In this document: piece after piece, positions 1-9,900 of the stretch
How the letters are laid out: the number at the start of each line of letters is the position of its first letter
Position numbering within the stretch: position 1 is the first letter of the stretch
Assembly (NCBI GenBank): GCA_030150335.1
Contig: JASLGC010000133.1
Span: forward strand, 1-14,665
Reading direction: 5' to 3'
Source: Flavobacterium sp.
Lineage (GTDB): Bacteria > Bacteroidota > Bacteroidia > Flavobacteriales > Flavobacteriaceae
DNA length: 14,665 bases
Notes under the pieces: generated by a model
The model's database searches: none
Told to the model about the DNA's origin: nothing
Seen by the model: only the letters and a program-made list of their open reading frames with translations
Translations under genes and position numbers: made by a program

Positions 1-36
1 TCGATGAATAGTATTAAAGAATATGATAGAAAATAA
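1..36 (+). CDS. Possible 3' end of an unidentified upstream gene (partial)
   Basis: Reading from base 1, the frame stays open for 11 codons (SMNSIKEYDRK) and stops at TAA 34-36, overlapping the queG start by 14 bases in another frame. Short stop/start overlaps are common between co-transcribed genes, and no promoter-like sequence is visible in the few bases before queG, so an upstream operon partner is plausible. Eleven residues are too few to identify a family, and an open frame of this length could also be chance. Confidence 0.3.
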   Translation, partial: SMNSIKEYDRK

Positions 37-949
37 AAGTAAGCATTCGGCAATGATTAAAGCTGAAGCTCTTCGCTTAGGTTTTCTTTCTTGTGGTATT
101 TCTCAAGCTGACTTTTTAGAAGTAGAGGCTCCTCGATTAGAGCGTTGGTTAAATAATCAGATGCACGGTCAAATGTATTACATGGAGAATAATTTTGACA
201 AGCGTTTAGATCCACGTTTATTAGTAGAAGGAGCTAAAAGTGTGGTGTCACTAACTCTAAATTACTTTCCAGAAGCAGTTCAAGAAGCAGATTCGTATAA
301 GATTTCTAAGTATGCGTATGGAGAAGATTATCACTATGTGATAAAAGATAAGCTAAAGGAGTTGTTGTTCTTTATACAAAGTGAAATTGGCGATGTAGAT
401 GGGCGTGTATTTGTTGATTCTGCTCCTGTTTTAGACAAAGCATGGGCTGCAAAAAGCGGTTTAGGTTGGGTAGGTAAAAACAACAATTTAATTACGCGAA
501 AGAATGGTTCTTTCTTTTTTATTGCCGAGCTAATAATTGATTTAGACTTAGAAACAGATGGGGCAACGACAGATCATTGTGGTACTTGCACAAAGTGCAT
601 AGACGCATGTCCTACCAATGCTATTGAAAGCCCTTATATTGTTAATGGAAGTAAATGTATTTCTTATTTAACCATTGAATTAAAAGACAGTATTCCAGAA
701 GAATTTAGTAACAAGCTGGATGATTGGATGTTCGGTTGTGATGTTTGTCAGGACATTTGTCCTTGGAATCGATTTGCAAAGCCACATAGTGAGCCGAGAT
801 TTATTCCCAATAATCAGTTAATTAGCCTTGATAAAAGAGAATGGCGTGAATTGACAAAAGAGACATTCAATGAAATATTTAAGAAATCCGCAATAAAAAG
901 GACTAAATACGAGGGGTTATTGCGAAATATGCAATTTTTAGCGGACTGA
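23..949 (+). CDS. queG: Epoxyqueuosine reductase QueG
   Basis: QueG reduces epoxyqueuosine to queuosine in the wobble base of GUN-anticodon tRNAs, the last step of queuosine synthesis. It is a cytoplasmic cobalamin and iron-sulfur enzyme. The 308-residue protein shows the expected order: an N-terminal cobalamin-binding reductive-dehalogenase-like region, then VDSAPVLDKAWA at 131-142, where Asp132 aligns with the family's catalytic acid, then GLGWVGKNNNLI at 147-158. Two [4Fe-4S] clusters follow: CGTCTKCIDACP with Cys186, 189, 192 and 196, and a second set with Cys212, 239, 242 and 246 (CDVCQDICPWN). The length matches the short form of the family, which lacks the C-terminal HEAT-like extension of longer homologues. 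The ATG at 23 is the first start in this frame and lies just inside a possible upstream reading frame. A 63-base gap separates it from maeB, which has its own promoter, so queG probably ends or runs through an upstream unit. Confidence 0.95.
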   Translation: MIENKSKHSAMIKAEALRLGFLSCGISQADFLEVEAPRLERWLNNQMHGQMYYMENNFDKRLDPRLLVEGAKSVVSLTLNYFPEAVQEADSYKISKYAYGEDYHYVIKDKLKELLFFIQSEIGDVDGRVFVDSAPVLDKAWAAKSGLGWVGKNNNLITRKNGSFFFIAELIIDLDLETDGATTDHCGTCTKCIDACPTNAIESPYIVNGSKCISYLTIELKDSIPEEFSNKLDDWMFGCDVCQDICPWNRFAKPHSEPRFIPNNQLISLDKREWRELTKETFNEIFKKSAIKRTKYEGLLRNMQFLAD

Positions 950-959
950 TTTAGGTAAT

Positions 960-989
960 TTTGAATATTAGCCAAAAATGTTATCTTTG
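960..989 (+). promoter_or_regulatory. Bacteroidota-type promoter for maeB
   Basis: TTTG at 960-963 and TATCTTTG at 982-989 match the Bacteroidota primary sigma factor elements (TTTG or TTG at -33, TAnnTTTG at -7) with an 18-base spacer. Transcription would start near 995, giving a leader of roughly 18 bases before the maeB ATG at 1013. Assignment is by consensus match only. Confidence 0.65.
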
Positions 990-1012
990 TTTATCATGTT
1001 AAATGAAATTTT

Positions 1013-3292
1013 ATGAACAAAGATAGTTTACGCAAGGAAGCATTAAAGTACCACGCTGAACCAATACCTGGAAAAATACAGGTAGTTCCAACGAAGAAGT
1101 ACTCTTCACAGAGAGATTTAGCATTAGCATATTCACCAGGAGTAGCAGAACCATGTTTGGAGATTGCTAAAGATGTGAACAATGTTTACAAATACACAGC
1201 AAAAGGAAACTTAGTTGCTGTTATTTCAAACGGTACAGCTGTTTTAGGACTTGGTGATATCGGACCTGAGGCTTCAAAGCCTGTAATGGAAGGTAAAGGA
1301 TTATTATTTAAAATTTTTGCTGATATAGATGTTTTCGATATTGAAGTTGATACAACAGATGTTGAGAAATTTATAGAAACAGTAAAAAATATTGCTCCAA
1401 CATTTGGAGGTATAAATTTAGAAGATATTAAAGCTCCAGAATCTTTTGAGATTGAGCGACGCTTAAAAGAGGAATTAAATATTCCTGTCATGCACGATGA
1501 CCAGCATGGAACAGCAATTATTTCAGCAGCGGCATTAATTAATGCAACTGAGTTAGCTGGAAAGAAACTTGAAGAAGTTAAGATGGTTGTTTCAGGTGCA
1601 GGTTCTGCAGCAATTGCATGTGCTAAACTTTATGTTGCTTTTGGTGTTAAACAAGAGAATATTCGAATGTTTAATAGTAAAGGGGTATTAAAGAAAAATG
1701 ACGAGCGTATTTCTGATTTACAACGTGAGTTTGCAGTTGATAATGATATATCATTAATGGATGCTTTGAAAGGAGCAGACGTATTTATTGGTCTTTCAAC
1801 AGCAGACGTTTTAAAACCAGAAATGTTATTAGGTATGAGTGATAACCCAATTGTATTTGCAATGGCTAATCCTAAACCTGAAATTGATTATAATCTTGCC
1901 GTGGAAACACGTAAAGATGTTATTATGGCGACAGGTCGTTCTGACTATCCTAATCAAGTTAATAACGTATTAGGTTTTCCATATATTTTCCGTGGTGCTT
2001 TAGATGTTAGAGCAACTAAGATTAACGAAGAAATGAAAATGGCTGCTGTAGTAGCATTAGCTAAATTAGCAAAAGAGCCAGTTCCAGAACAAGTTAATAT
2101 CGCTTACGGAGAAACTAAATTTACTTTCGGTCGAGAGTATATTATTCCAAAACCATTTGACCCGCGTTTAATTTCTGTAGTTCCACCAGCAGTAGCAAAA
2201 GCAGCTATTGAAACAGGAGTAGCTGAAGCAGTTATCACTGATTGGGATAAATACAAGTCAGAGTTAGAAGTTCGTATGGGTAGCGACAATAAGTTAGTTA
2301 GAATGCTTATTAATCGTGCTAAAGTAGAACCAAAACGCGTTGTTTATGCAGAGGCAGATCATTTAGATGTATTAAAAGCTGCGCAAATTGCTTACGAAGA
2401 AGGGATGGCTATTCCGATTCTTTTAGGAGATAAGGAAACAATTCTTGATTTGAAAAAAGGAATTGAATTTACAGCGGATTTAGAGATTATTGATCCAAAA
2501 TCAGATGAGCAAAAAGAAAGAAGAGAGGCTTTTGCTAATGCTTATTGGTCAACAAGAAAACGCAAGGGAATTACATTATATGATGCAAACAAGTTGATGT
2601 TTGAACGTAATTATTTTGCTGCTATGCTTGTAAATGAAGGTCAAGCAGACGCTTTATTGACAGGTTTTTCTCGTAATTATCCTACAGTAGTTAAGCCTAT
2701 TTTGGAGTTGATACCAAAAGCACAAGGTGTTACGAAAGTAGCTACTACTAACTTGATGATGACTAAAAGAGGGCCAATGTTTTTAGCAGATACGGCTATT
2801 AACCCTGATCCATCGGCAGAAGACTTAGCTAAAATAGCAGTAATGACTGAAAAAACGGTACGTATGTTTGGTATGGAACCAGTTATTGCAATGTTATCTC
2901 ACGCTAACTTTGGGTCAGCTGCAAATGCATCACCTGCAAAAATGAAAGAGGCAGTTCGCATTTTACATGAACAACACCCTGACATGGTTGTTGATGGAGA
3001 GATTCAAATGGACTTTGCATTAAATAAAGAAATGCTAAAGGCGAAATTCCCATTCTCTAAGTTGGTTGATAAAACAGTAAATACACTTGTATTCCCTAAT
3101 TTAGATTCAGCAAACATTACTTATAAGATGTTGAAAGAGTTAAATAAATCAACTTCAATTGGACCTATTATCTTGGGCTTAGACAAAGCTGCCCATGTAT
3201 TCCAATTAGGAGCAAGTGTTGACGAAATGGTAAATATGACTGCTGTAGCAGTAGTAGATGCTCAAGTTCGCGACAATAGAAAAAAGAAATAA
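1013..3292 (+). CDS. maeB: NADP-dependent malic enzyme, MaeB type (malic enzyme + phosphotransacetylase-like fusion)
   Basis: Oxidatively decarboxylates malate to pyruvate and CO2, supplying NADPH and linking the TCA cycle to pyruvate and acetyl-CoA. The 759-residue protein has the usual MaeB length and domain order. The malic domain (about 1-165) has LALAYSPGVAEPC at 36-48 with the general-acid Tyr40, EGKG with Lys95, and the metal ligands Glu137/Asp138 (LEDIKAPE) and Asp162 (HDDQHGT). The dinucleotide-binding domain (about 166-410) has GAGSAA at 195-200 and ATGRSDYPNQVNN at 306-318. The phosphotransacetylase-like domain (about 425-755) has LTGFSRNYP near 549 and SHANFGSA near 629. In characterised MaeB proteins the latter domain is mainly regulatory, binding acetyl-CoA as an inhibitor, rather than a working acetyltransferase. 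NADP rather than NAD preference comes from family membership, not from a residue I can point to. The gene has its own promoter and probably forms a one-gene unit. Confidence 0.95.
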   Translation: MNKDSLRKEALKYHAEPIPGKIQVVPTKKYSSQRDLALAYSPGVAEPCLEIAKDVNNVYKYTAKGNLVAVISNGTAVLGLGDIGPEASKPVMEGKGLLFKIFADIDVFDIEVDTTDVEKFIETVKNIAPTFGGINLEDIKAPESFEIERRLKEELNIPVMHDDQHGTAIISAAALINATELAGKKLEEVKMVVSGAGSAAIACAKLYVAFGVKQENIRMFNSKGVLKKNDERISDLQREFAVDNDISLMDALKGADVFIGLSTADVLKPEMLLGMSDNPIVFAMANPKPEIDYNLAVETRKDVIMATGRSDYPNQVNNVLGFPYIFRGALDVRATKINEEMKMAAVVALAKLAKEPVPEQVNIAYGETKFTFGREYIIPKPFDPRLISVVPPAVAKAAIETGVAEAVITDWDKYKSELEVRMGSDNKLVRMLINRAKVEPKRVVYAEADHLDVLKAAQIAYEEGMAIPILLGDKETILDLKKGIEFTADLEIIDPKSDEQKERREAFANAYWSTRKRKGITLYDANKLMFERNYFAAMLVNEGQADALLTGFSRNYPTVVKPILELIPKAQGVTKVATTNLMMTKRGPMFLADTAINPDPSAEDLAKIAVMTEKTVRMFGMEPVIAMLSHANFGSAANASPAKMKEAVRILHEQHPDMVVDGEIQMDFALNKEMLKAKFPFSKLVDKTVNTLVFPNLDSANITYKMLKELNKSTSIGPIILGLDKAAHVFQLGASVDEMVNMTAVAVVDAQVRDNRKKK

Positions 3293-3329
3293 GAAACTGT
3301 CTTAACGATTAGTTTAACACTCGTGTTGA

Positions 3330-3357
3330 TTGTTACTAAATAGTTAATATATATTTG
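3330..3357 (+). promoter_or_regulatory. Bacteroidota-type promoter for ruvA-sprA
   Basis: TATATTTG at 3350-3357 is a full match to the TAnnTTTG -7 element. TTG at 3330-3332 gives a 17-base spacer, and an alternative TTG at 3326-3328 gives 21 bases; both are in the accepted range. The predicted start near 3363 leaves a leader of about 20 bases before the ruvA ATG at 3384. A second TAnnTTTG (TATTTTTG, 3359-3366) overlaps but has no suitably spaced TTG. As no promoter is seen before sprA, this is the best candidate for driving both genes. Confidence 0.55.
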
Positions 3358-3383
3358 CTATTTTTGATGTAAAATTACATAAG

Positions 3384-3965
3384 ATGATAGCACATATTCA
3401 AGGAAGATTAGTTGAAAAGACACCCACAGAAGTGGTAATAGATTGCGGGGGAGTTGGATACCTTATCCATATTTCCCTGCATACTTTTTCACAAATCGGT
3501 TCCTCTGAAAATTTAAAATTATATACTTTTCTTCAAATTAAAGAAGATGGACACACCCTTTTTGGCTTTAGCGATAAAATCGAAAGAGAATTATTTAAGC
3601 TTCTAATATCTGTTTCAGGTATTGGAGGGAATACTGGAAGAAATATGTTGTCTTCAATTTCTCCAAAAGAATTACTACAAGCAATTGCATCAGGTGATGT
3701 AAAAACAATCCAGTCAGTAAAAGGGATTGGAGCTAAAACTGCTCAAAGAGTAATTTTAGATCTTCAAGAAAAAGTAATCAAGTTGTATAATATTGATGAA
3801 GTTTTACCATTAATTAACAATACAAATGTTGATGAAGCGTTATCTGCTTTAGAGGTATTAGGGTTTGTACGTAAATCTGCTGAGAAAGTAGTAGATAAAA
3901 TTATCAAGCAAACACCAGATGCTTCAGTCGAATTCATCATTAAGCAAGCTTTAAAAAACCTATAA
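3384..3965 (+). CDS. ruvA: Holliday junction branch migration subunit RuvA
   Basis: RuvA binds four-way DNA junctions and recruits the RuvB motor for branch migration during recombinational repair. The 193-residue protein has the standard three domains. The OB-fold (about 1-62) begins MIAHIQGRLVEK and ends near TLFGFSD. The tetramerising helix-hairpin-helix domain follows, with hairpins at 77-90 (SVSGIGGNTGRNML) and 111-125 (SVKGIGAKTAQRVIL). A flexible linker near 138-148 leads to the RuvB-binding domain III (NVDEALSALEVLGF onward). The first hairpin reads GIGGNTG where the family more often has GIGPKTA; the second is canonical. ruvB is not in this window. The stop lies three bases before the sprA start and in the same frame, so the two genes are almost certainly co-transcribed and probably translationally coupled. 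Confidence 0.96.
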   Translation: MIAHIQGRLVEKTPTEVVIDCGGVGYLIHISLHTFSQIGSSENLKLYTFLQIKEDGHTLFGFSDKIERELFKLLISVSGIGGNTGRNMLSSISPKELLQAIASGDVKTIQSVKGIGAKTAQRVILDLQEKVIKLYNIDEVLPLINNTNVDEALSALEVLGFVRKSAEKVVDKIIKQTPDASVEFIIKQALKNL

Positions 3966-3968
3966 ATC

Positions 3969-6900
3969 TTGAAGGGTATTAATCCTCATATAAAATCATA
4001 CCTATTTTGGGTATTCTTATTGCTATGCAGTTTGCAGAAGAACTATGCACAAGAATTACCTGAACAAGTAGCTGATTCTTTACAGACACAATATGACATT
4101 GGTAAAATAGTATTGCCAGATCCGGATTTGATTAAAGAAGGTTATACTTATGACCCGTTCACGGATATGTACTATTTTACAAAGACTTTTGATGGATTTA
4201 ATGTAAACTATCCGCTTATTTTGACTCGAAAAGAGTTTGAGGAAATGATAATGCGCGCTGAAATGCGAAAGTATTTTCAGCAGCGTTTTAATGCAATGCA
4301 TGGTCGTTTAGATGAGGATGATGAAGTTCTTAGAGACATGCTTCCGCGTTATTATGTAAATTCAAAATTGTTTGCTGGTATTTTTGGTTCTAATACGATA
4401 GATGTAAAGCCTTCAGGATCTGTAGAGTTTGACATGGGACTTCGTTTTAGCAAGCAAGATAATCCTGTCTTATCTCCGAGAAATCGAAAGAATATGACCT
4501 TTGATTTTGATCAGAGAATAAGCATGGGATTACAAGGTATGGTGGGTACGCGTTTAGCAGTAAATGTGAACTACGATACACAAGCTACCTTCGATTTTCA
4601 AAATATGATGAAGTTAGCTTTTGAGCCAGATGAAGATGATATTGTACGATCTGTTGAAATTGGTAATGTTAGTATGCCAATTAGTGGATCATTAGTGCGT
4701 GGTGCTCAGAGTTTATTTGGAGTAAAAACGCAGTTGCAATTTGGAAGAACTACAATTACTGGTGTTTTCTCAGAGCAGAAATCACAGACTACTTCTATGC
4801 GTGCAGAAGGCGGAGGAACATTAGAGGACTTTGAATTATATGCATTAGATTATGATGAGGATAAACACTTTTTCCTTTCACAATATTTTAGAAATAACTA
4901 CGACGAGGCTTTAGAAAGATATCCTTATGTAAAAAGTAGGGTGAGAATTACGCGTGTTGAAGTTTGGATTACAAATCGTTATAATAGTGTTAACCAAAAC
5001 AATAACAATTCTCGAAATATTGTAGCGATACAAGATTTAGGAGAGGGGCGTAATAAGGTTGGAAAAGAAGATAAGGATGTTGTTTCGATTTATGAAACAC
5101 AGCAAAACGTCTTTGTTAACTTACAAAATAACGCTTATCCTAACAACGCAAATAACAAGTTTGACCCCGGAAAAATAGGGATAGGTGATAACTTTTTAAA
5201 TACTTCAATCAGGACCAATACGAGTGGAAATACAGCATTTAATGTACCTGTTCAAGAAGGGAAGGATTTTGTAAGATTAGAAGGGGCACGAAAGTTAAAT
5301 CCAAGTGAGTTTACTTTCCATCCTCAATTAGGGTATATTTCCTTGCAACAACGCTTGTCAAATGATGAAGTTTTAGCGGTAGCTTTCCAATATTCTATTG
5401 GGGATCAGGTATATCAAGTAGGGGAATTTGGTACGGATTCGGGTATGACTACAAGTGCTAATGGTAATCCAAATCCTAATAATCCTTCTGATCCTAATTA
5501 TTTTCCAGAAAATGATAATGTCCCAAGATCACAAGCATTGATCTTAAAAATGCTTAAAAGTAACTTGACTTTAGTAGGTGAACCAGTTTGGAAATTGATG
5601 ATGAAAAATATATATCAGATTCCAAATGCCATGTATTTATCTCAAGATAAGTTTCGTTTTAATATTTTATATACCGATCCAAGTCCGCTAAACTATATTT
5701 CTTCAGTAACAGATCAACCATTACCAGAAGGAGTAGAGCGCACACCATTGTTGAAAGTCTTTCATTTAGATAGATTAAATAGTACAAATGATCCACAAGG
5801 AGGAGGGGATGGTTTCTTCGATTATGTTCCTAATAGGGGGATGCAAGAAATGTTTGATCCAAATAATCCAGGAGGAAATAACAACAATAATGGTAGTTAC
5901 GGAAGTGGCGGTTATGGAAATAACAATAGCTATGGAAGTGGTGGTTATGGAAGTGGAGGATACGGAAATAATAACAATAATCAATATAGCGGAAACACAT
6001 TTGAGGGTATTACAATTGACCCAACGTATGGACGTGTGATATTCACAACAGTTGAGCCATTTGGAGAGCATTTGTTTAATAAGCTTAACGATAATAGCGC
6101 TTCTGGGGGGTATGAAGGTGATGTAAATAATTATAATGCAAACCAGAAGAAGTACGTTTTTAGAGAGTTATACCGCACAAGTAAAATTGATGCAGAAAGA
6201 CGCCAGAGTGAAAAGAATAAATTCCAATTAAAAGGGAAATATTCAAGTCAGATGGGTGAAGGAATACCAATTGGAGCATTCAATGTTGCTCCAGGATCTG
6301 TTGTGGTACAAGCAGCAGGACGTGTTTTGGTAGAAGGTGTAGATTATACTGTAGACTATAGCCGTGGGCGTGTAATGATATTAGATCAAGGGTTGTTGGC
6401 GTCAAATACACCTATTGATGTTTCTGTTGAAAACAATACGATGTTTGGGCAGCAAACAAAGCGTTTCTTTGGTTTAAACGTTGAGCATAAATTCAACAAA
6501 GACTTTATTATTGGAGGTACGTTTTTGCGATTGTCGGAAAGACCATTTACGCATAAATCAAACTATGGAGAAGAGGCGGTTAATAACACTATCTGGGGTT
6601 TTAACGCACAATATTCTACTGAAGTACCTTTCTTAACAAGGTTGGTAAATAAATTACCTAACATTGATACAGATGTAGAATCTCGTGTTTCGTTTAGAGG
6701 AGAGTTTGCTTATTTGCAACCAGGATCTTCTAAGCTTGATCAAATGAATGGAGAGGCAACATCTTATTTAGATGACTTTGAAGCTACCCAATCAGTGATA
6801 GATATTAAAGCGCCTACTGCTTGGAAATTAGCAAGTACGCCGATAGGTTTTCATCGTTTTGGAGATATTACTAATTCAGATACATCAGTGCCACCAACTT

Positions 6901-9900
6901 ATACTTTGGAAGATGGATATAGAAGGTCAAAGCTTTCTTGGTACATAATTGATCCTGTGTTTTTTGTTGGATCAAGACCAAATGGTGTTACAGAATATGA
7001 TTTGTCGTCAATTCGTACAAGAAGAATTTATAGTGAAGAACTATTCCCTAATAAAGACATTGCCTACGGAGAAAGTAGAGTGATTAACACATTAGACTTA
7101 ACATATTACCCAGAAGAAAGAGGTCCTTATAACTTTTATAGTGGATATACTAAAAATGCGAAATCACCTACGCCTAAGAACAATTGGGGAGGTGTTATGC
7201 GAGGATTGAGTACAACAAACTTTGAGCAAGCAAATATCGAATTTGTGGAGTTTTGGGTAATGGACCCTTATGTGGGGAAATCGGGTAGTATCCCTACAAC
7301 TAATACAGGAAAGTTGCGCTTGAACTTAGGTTTTATCTCAGAAGACATTTTGAGAGATGGATATAAGCAATATGAAAATGGACTTCCTGATACAGGCGTT
7401 AATAGCGTATATACTATTGAATCTATTTGGGGAAAAGTGCCAGCTGCACCGTCGTTGATTTATGCATTTGATACAAGTGCTGAAAATCGTAGACTTCAAG
7501 ATGTAGGATTAGATGGGTTAAGCGATGAAGAAGAGCGAATCAAGTTTTCTGAATTTGCTGGTTTTGCAGATCCAGCAGCAGATAATTTTGTGCATTATTT
7601 AGATGCGACAGGAGGAATTTTGCAACGTTATCGTGATTATAACGGATTAGAAGGAAATAGTCCAGCTACAGGTGGTAGAGGAGGGAATAATCAACCTGAT
7701 GCAGAAGATATAGACGGTGATAATACGATGAATACAATTGATGCGTATTATGAGTATAATATTGAAATAAAGCCAAATTTAAGACCAGGTGATGGATATG
7801 TTACAGATGTTAGGGAAACAAGAGTTCCTTTGCCAGATGGACAAGAGTCAGAGGTTCGTTGGATACAATTTAAAGTCCCTGTAGATTCAGATCTTAAAAA
7901 AGAAATTGGGACTATTCAAGATATGCGTTCTATACGTTTTATGCGTATGTACTTAACTGATTTCGAAAAGGACTTAACATTGCGTTTTGGAACATTGAAC
8001 TTAGTTCGTTCTGACTGGAAGAGATTTGATGGTAATTTAATGGAAGAAGGAAATGTTACTGGTAAAAATACAAAGATTGATGTATCGTCAGTTAACTTAA
8101 CGGATAATCATGATAAACAACCAATACCTTATGTTTCTCCTCCTGGAGTAAGAAGAGAGCAGGTATATATGAACAATACCTTGATTAATCAAAATGAGCA
8201 ATCATTATTAGTAAAGGTAGAGGATCTTGCACATAGAGATTCACGTGGAGTGTTCAAGAACTTTAATGTGGATATGCGTCAGTATAAAAAACTGCGTATG
8301 TTTATTCACGCAGAAGCAATTAAGGACAAAGAGAAGTTGACAGATTATGAGATGGCTGCCTTCATTCGTTTAGGAAGTGACTTTGTAGAAAACTTTTATG
8401 AAATAGAGGTTCCGTTAAAAGTTACAAATGGCGGTGAGAGTGATCCAGAGATGATCTGGCCAAAAGAAAATGAGCTTGAAGTAGAGATAGATTTGCTTGC
8501 AAAATTGAAAGTGTTGAAAATGGTTGAGGCAGGTAAGCCAGGCTATGACGCTTCAAAGACATTTTATGTAGATGAATCTGAATTGAATAGTGCTTTAGGA
8601 GATAAACCTAATAAGTTGCGCTTAGGAATAAAAGGGAATCCTAATTTCGGAAAAGTAAGGGTTATGATGATCGGTATTCGAAATCTTGGAAAAGGGCAAA
8701 TTGGCGTTGTATCAAATCAAGAGGCTTCAGGAGAATTTTGGTTTGATGAATTGCGTATGTCTGATATGGATAATAAAGGAGGTTGGGCAGCAACAGCTAC
8801 AGTTGATGCAAACTTAGCTGACTTTGCAACTATTTCTATGACAGGAATGCGTTCTACAATTGGATTCGGAGGATTAGAACAAGGTCCTCAACAAAGGAGT
8901 AAAGAAGATAGAAAATCATATAGTGTAGTAACGAATGTAAACTTAGGACAATTATTGCCGAAAAAATGGGGGATTAACCTACCTTTTAATTATGCAATAA
9001 GTGAGGAGTTTATTACACCGGAATATGATCCAAGCAATCCTGATTTAAAATTAAGTTACATAAAATCTGGGGCTAAATCTTCTGCAGAAGCAGAGGAAGC
9101 AGAAAAGAGAGCTTTAGATTATACGAAGAGAAAGAGTGTGAATTTCATAGGAATTAGCAAGGATAAGAATCCGGAAAAGAAAAGACATGTTTACGATGTA
9201 GAAAACTTGACATTGTCTCATTCTTACAATGAAGTGAAACATCACGATTTTGAAATTGAGTCTATGTTAGAGCAACAAGTACGTACGTCGTTAGATTATA
9301 CTTATGCGTTTGAAACAAAGAATATAGAGCCATTTAAGAAAGTAAACTTTTTAAGTGGAAACTACTGGCAGTTGATTAAAGATTTTAATTTTAATTATAT
9401 GCCAAGTAATGTTTCTTTTACTACGAATGTAATTCGTCAATACAATAGACAAGAATATAGATTATTGGATGTAGAAGGTATTGGGTTAGATCCATTGTAT
9501 AGACGTAATTATTTCTTTAATTACAACTTTGGATTCAACTTTGATTTGACGAAATCAATTCGTTTAACTTACATTGGAGGAAGTAATAATATCGTAAGAA
9601 ATTACTATGATAGTGTGAATGAAACGATCGATAACAATAATACAATTTGGGATGATTATTTCAATATTGGAGAACCTAATCAGTTTAGTCAGCAGTTTAC
9701 ATTAAACTATGAATTGCCGCTTAATAAGATACCTTTCTTAGCATTCGTTAGATCTAATTATGCATATACGGGTAACTTTAACTGGCAACGAGCATCGGAT
9801 GCTTATTCAAATATTCAGATTGACGGTAGTGAAGAGTTATTTAGCATTGGAAATACAATTCAGAATTCGAGAACACAGCGTTTGAACACGACTTTGGGAA

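Noticed and set aside
994..2289. Three - strand open frames within maeB
   Set aside because: They lie entirely under a full-length, well-conserved malic enzyme and show no domain or start-site support.
3314..3329. Inverted repeat TTAACA-CTCG-TGTTGA between maeB and ruvA
   Set aside because: Only six pairs including a wobble, with no T-tract after it, and it overlaps the ruvA promoter region. Not a terminator, and too weak to call an operator.
5775..6071. Open frames on both strands over the SprA repeat (- strand 98 codons, + strand 83 codons in another frame)
   Set aside because: They arise because the repetitive AT-rich and GGN codons of the sprA repeat avoid stops in other frames. Their translations are low-complexity Ile/Thr/Ser/Val runs, and the sprA frame is clearly the coding one.
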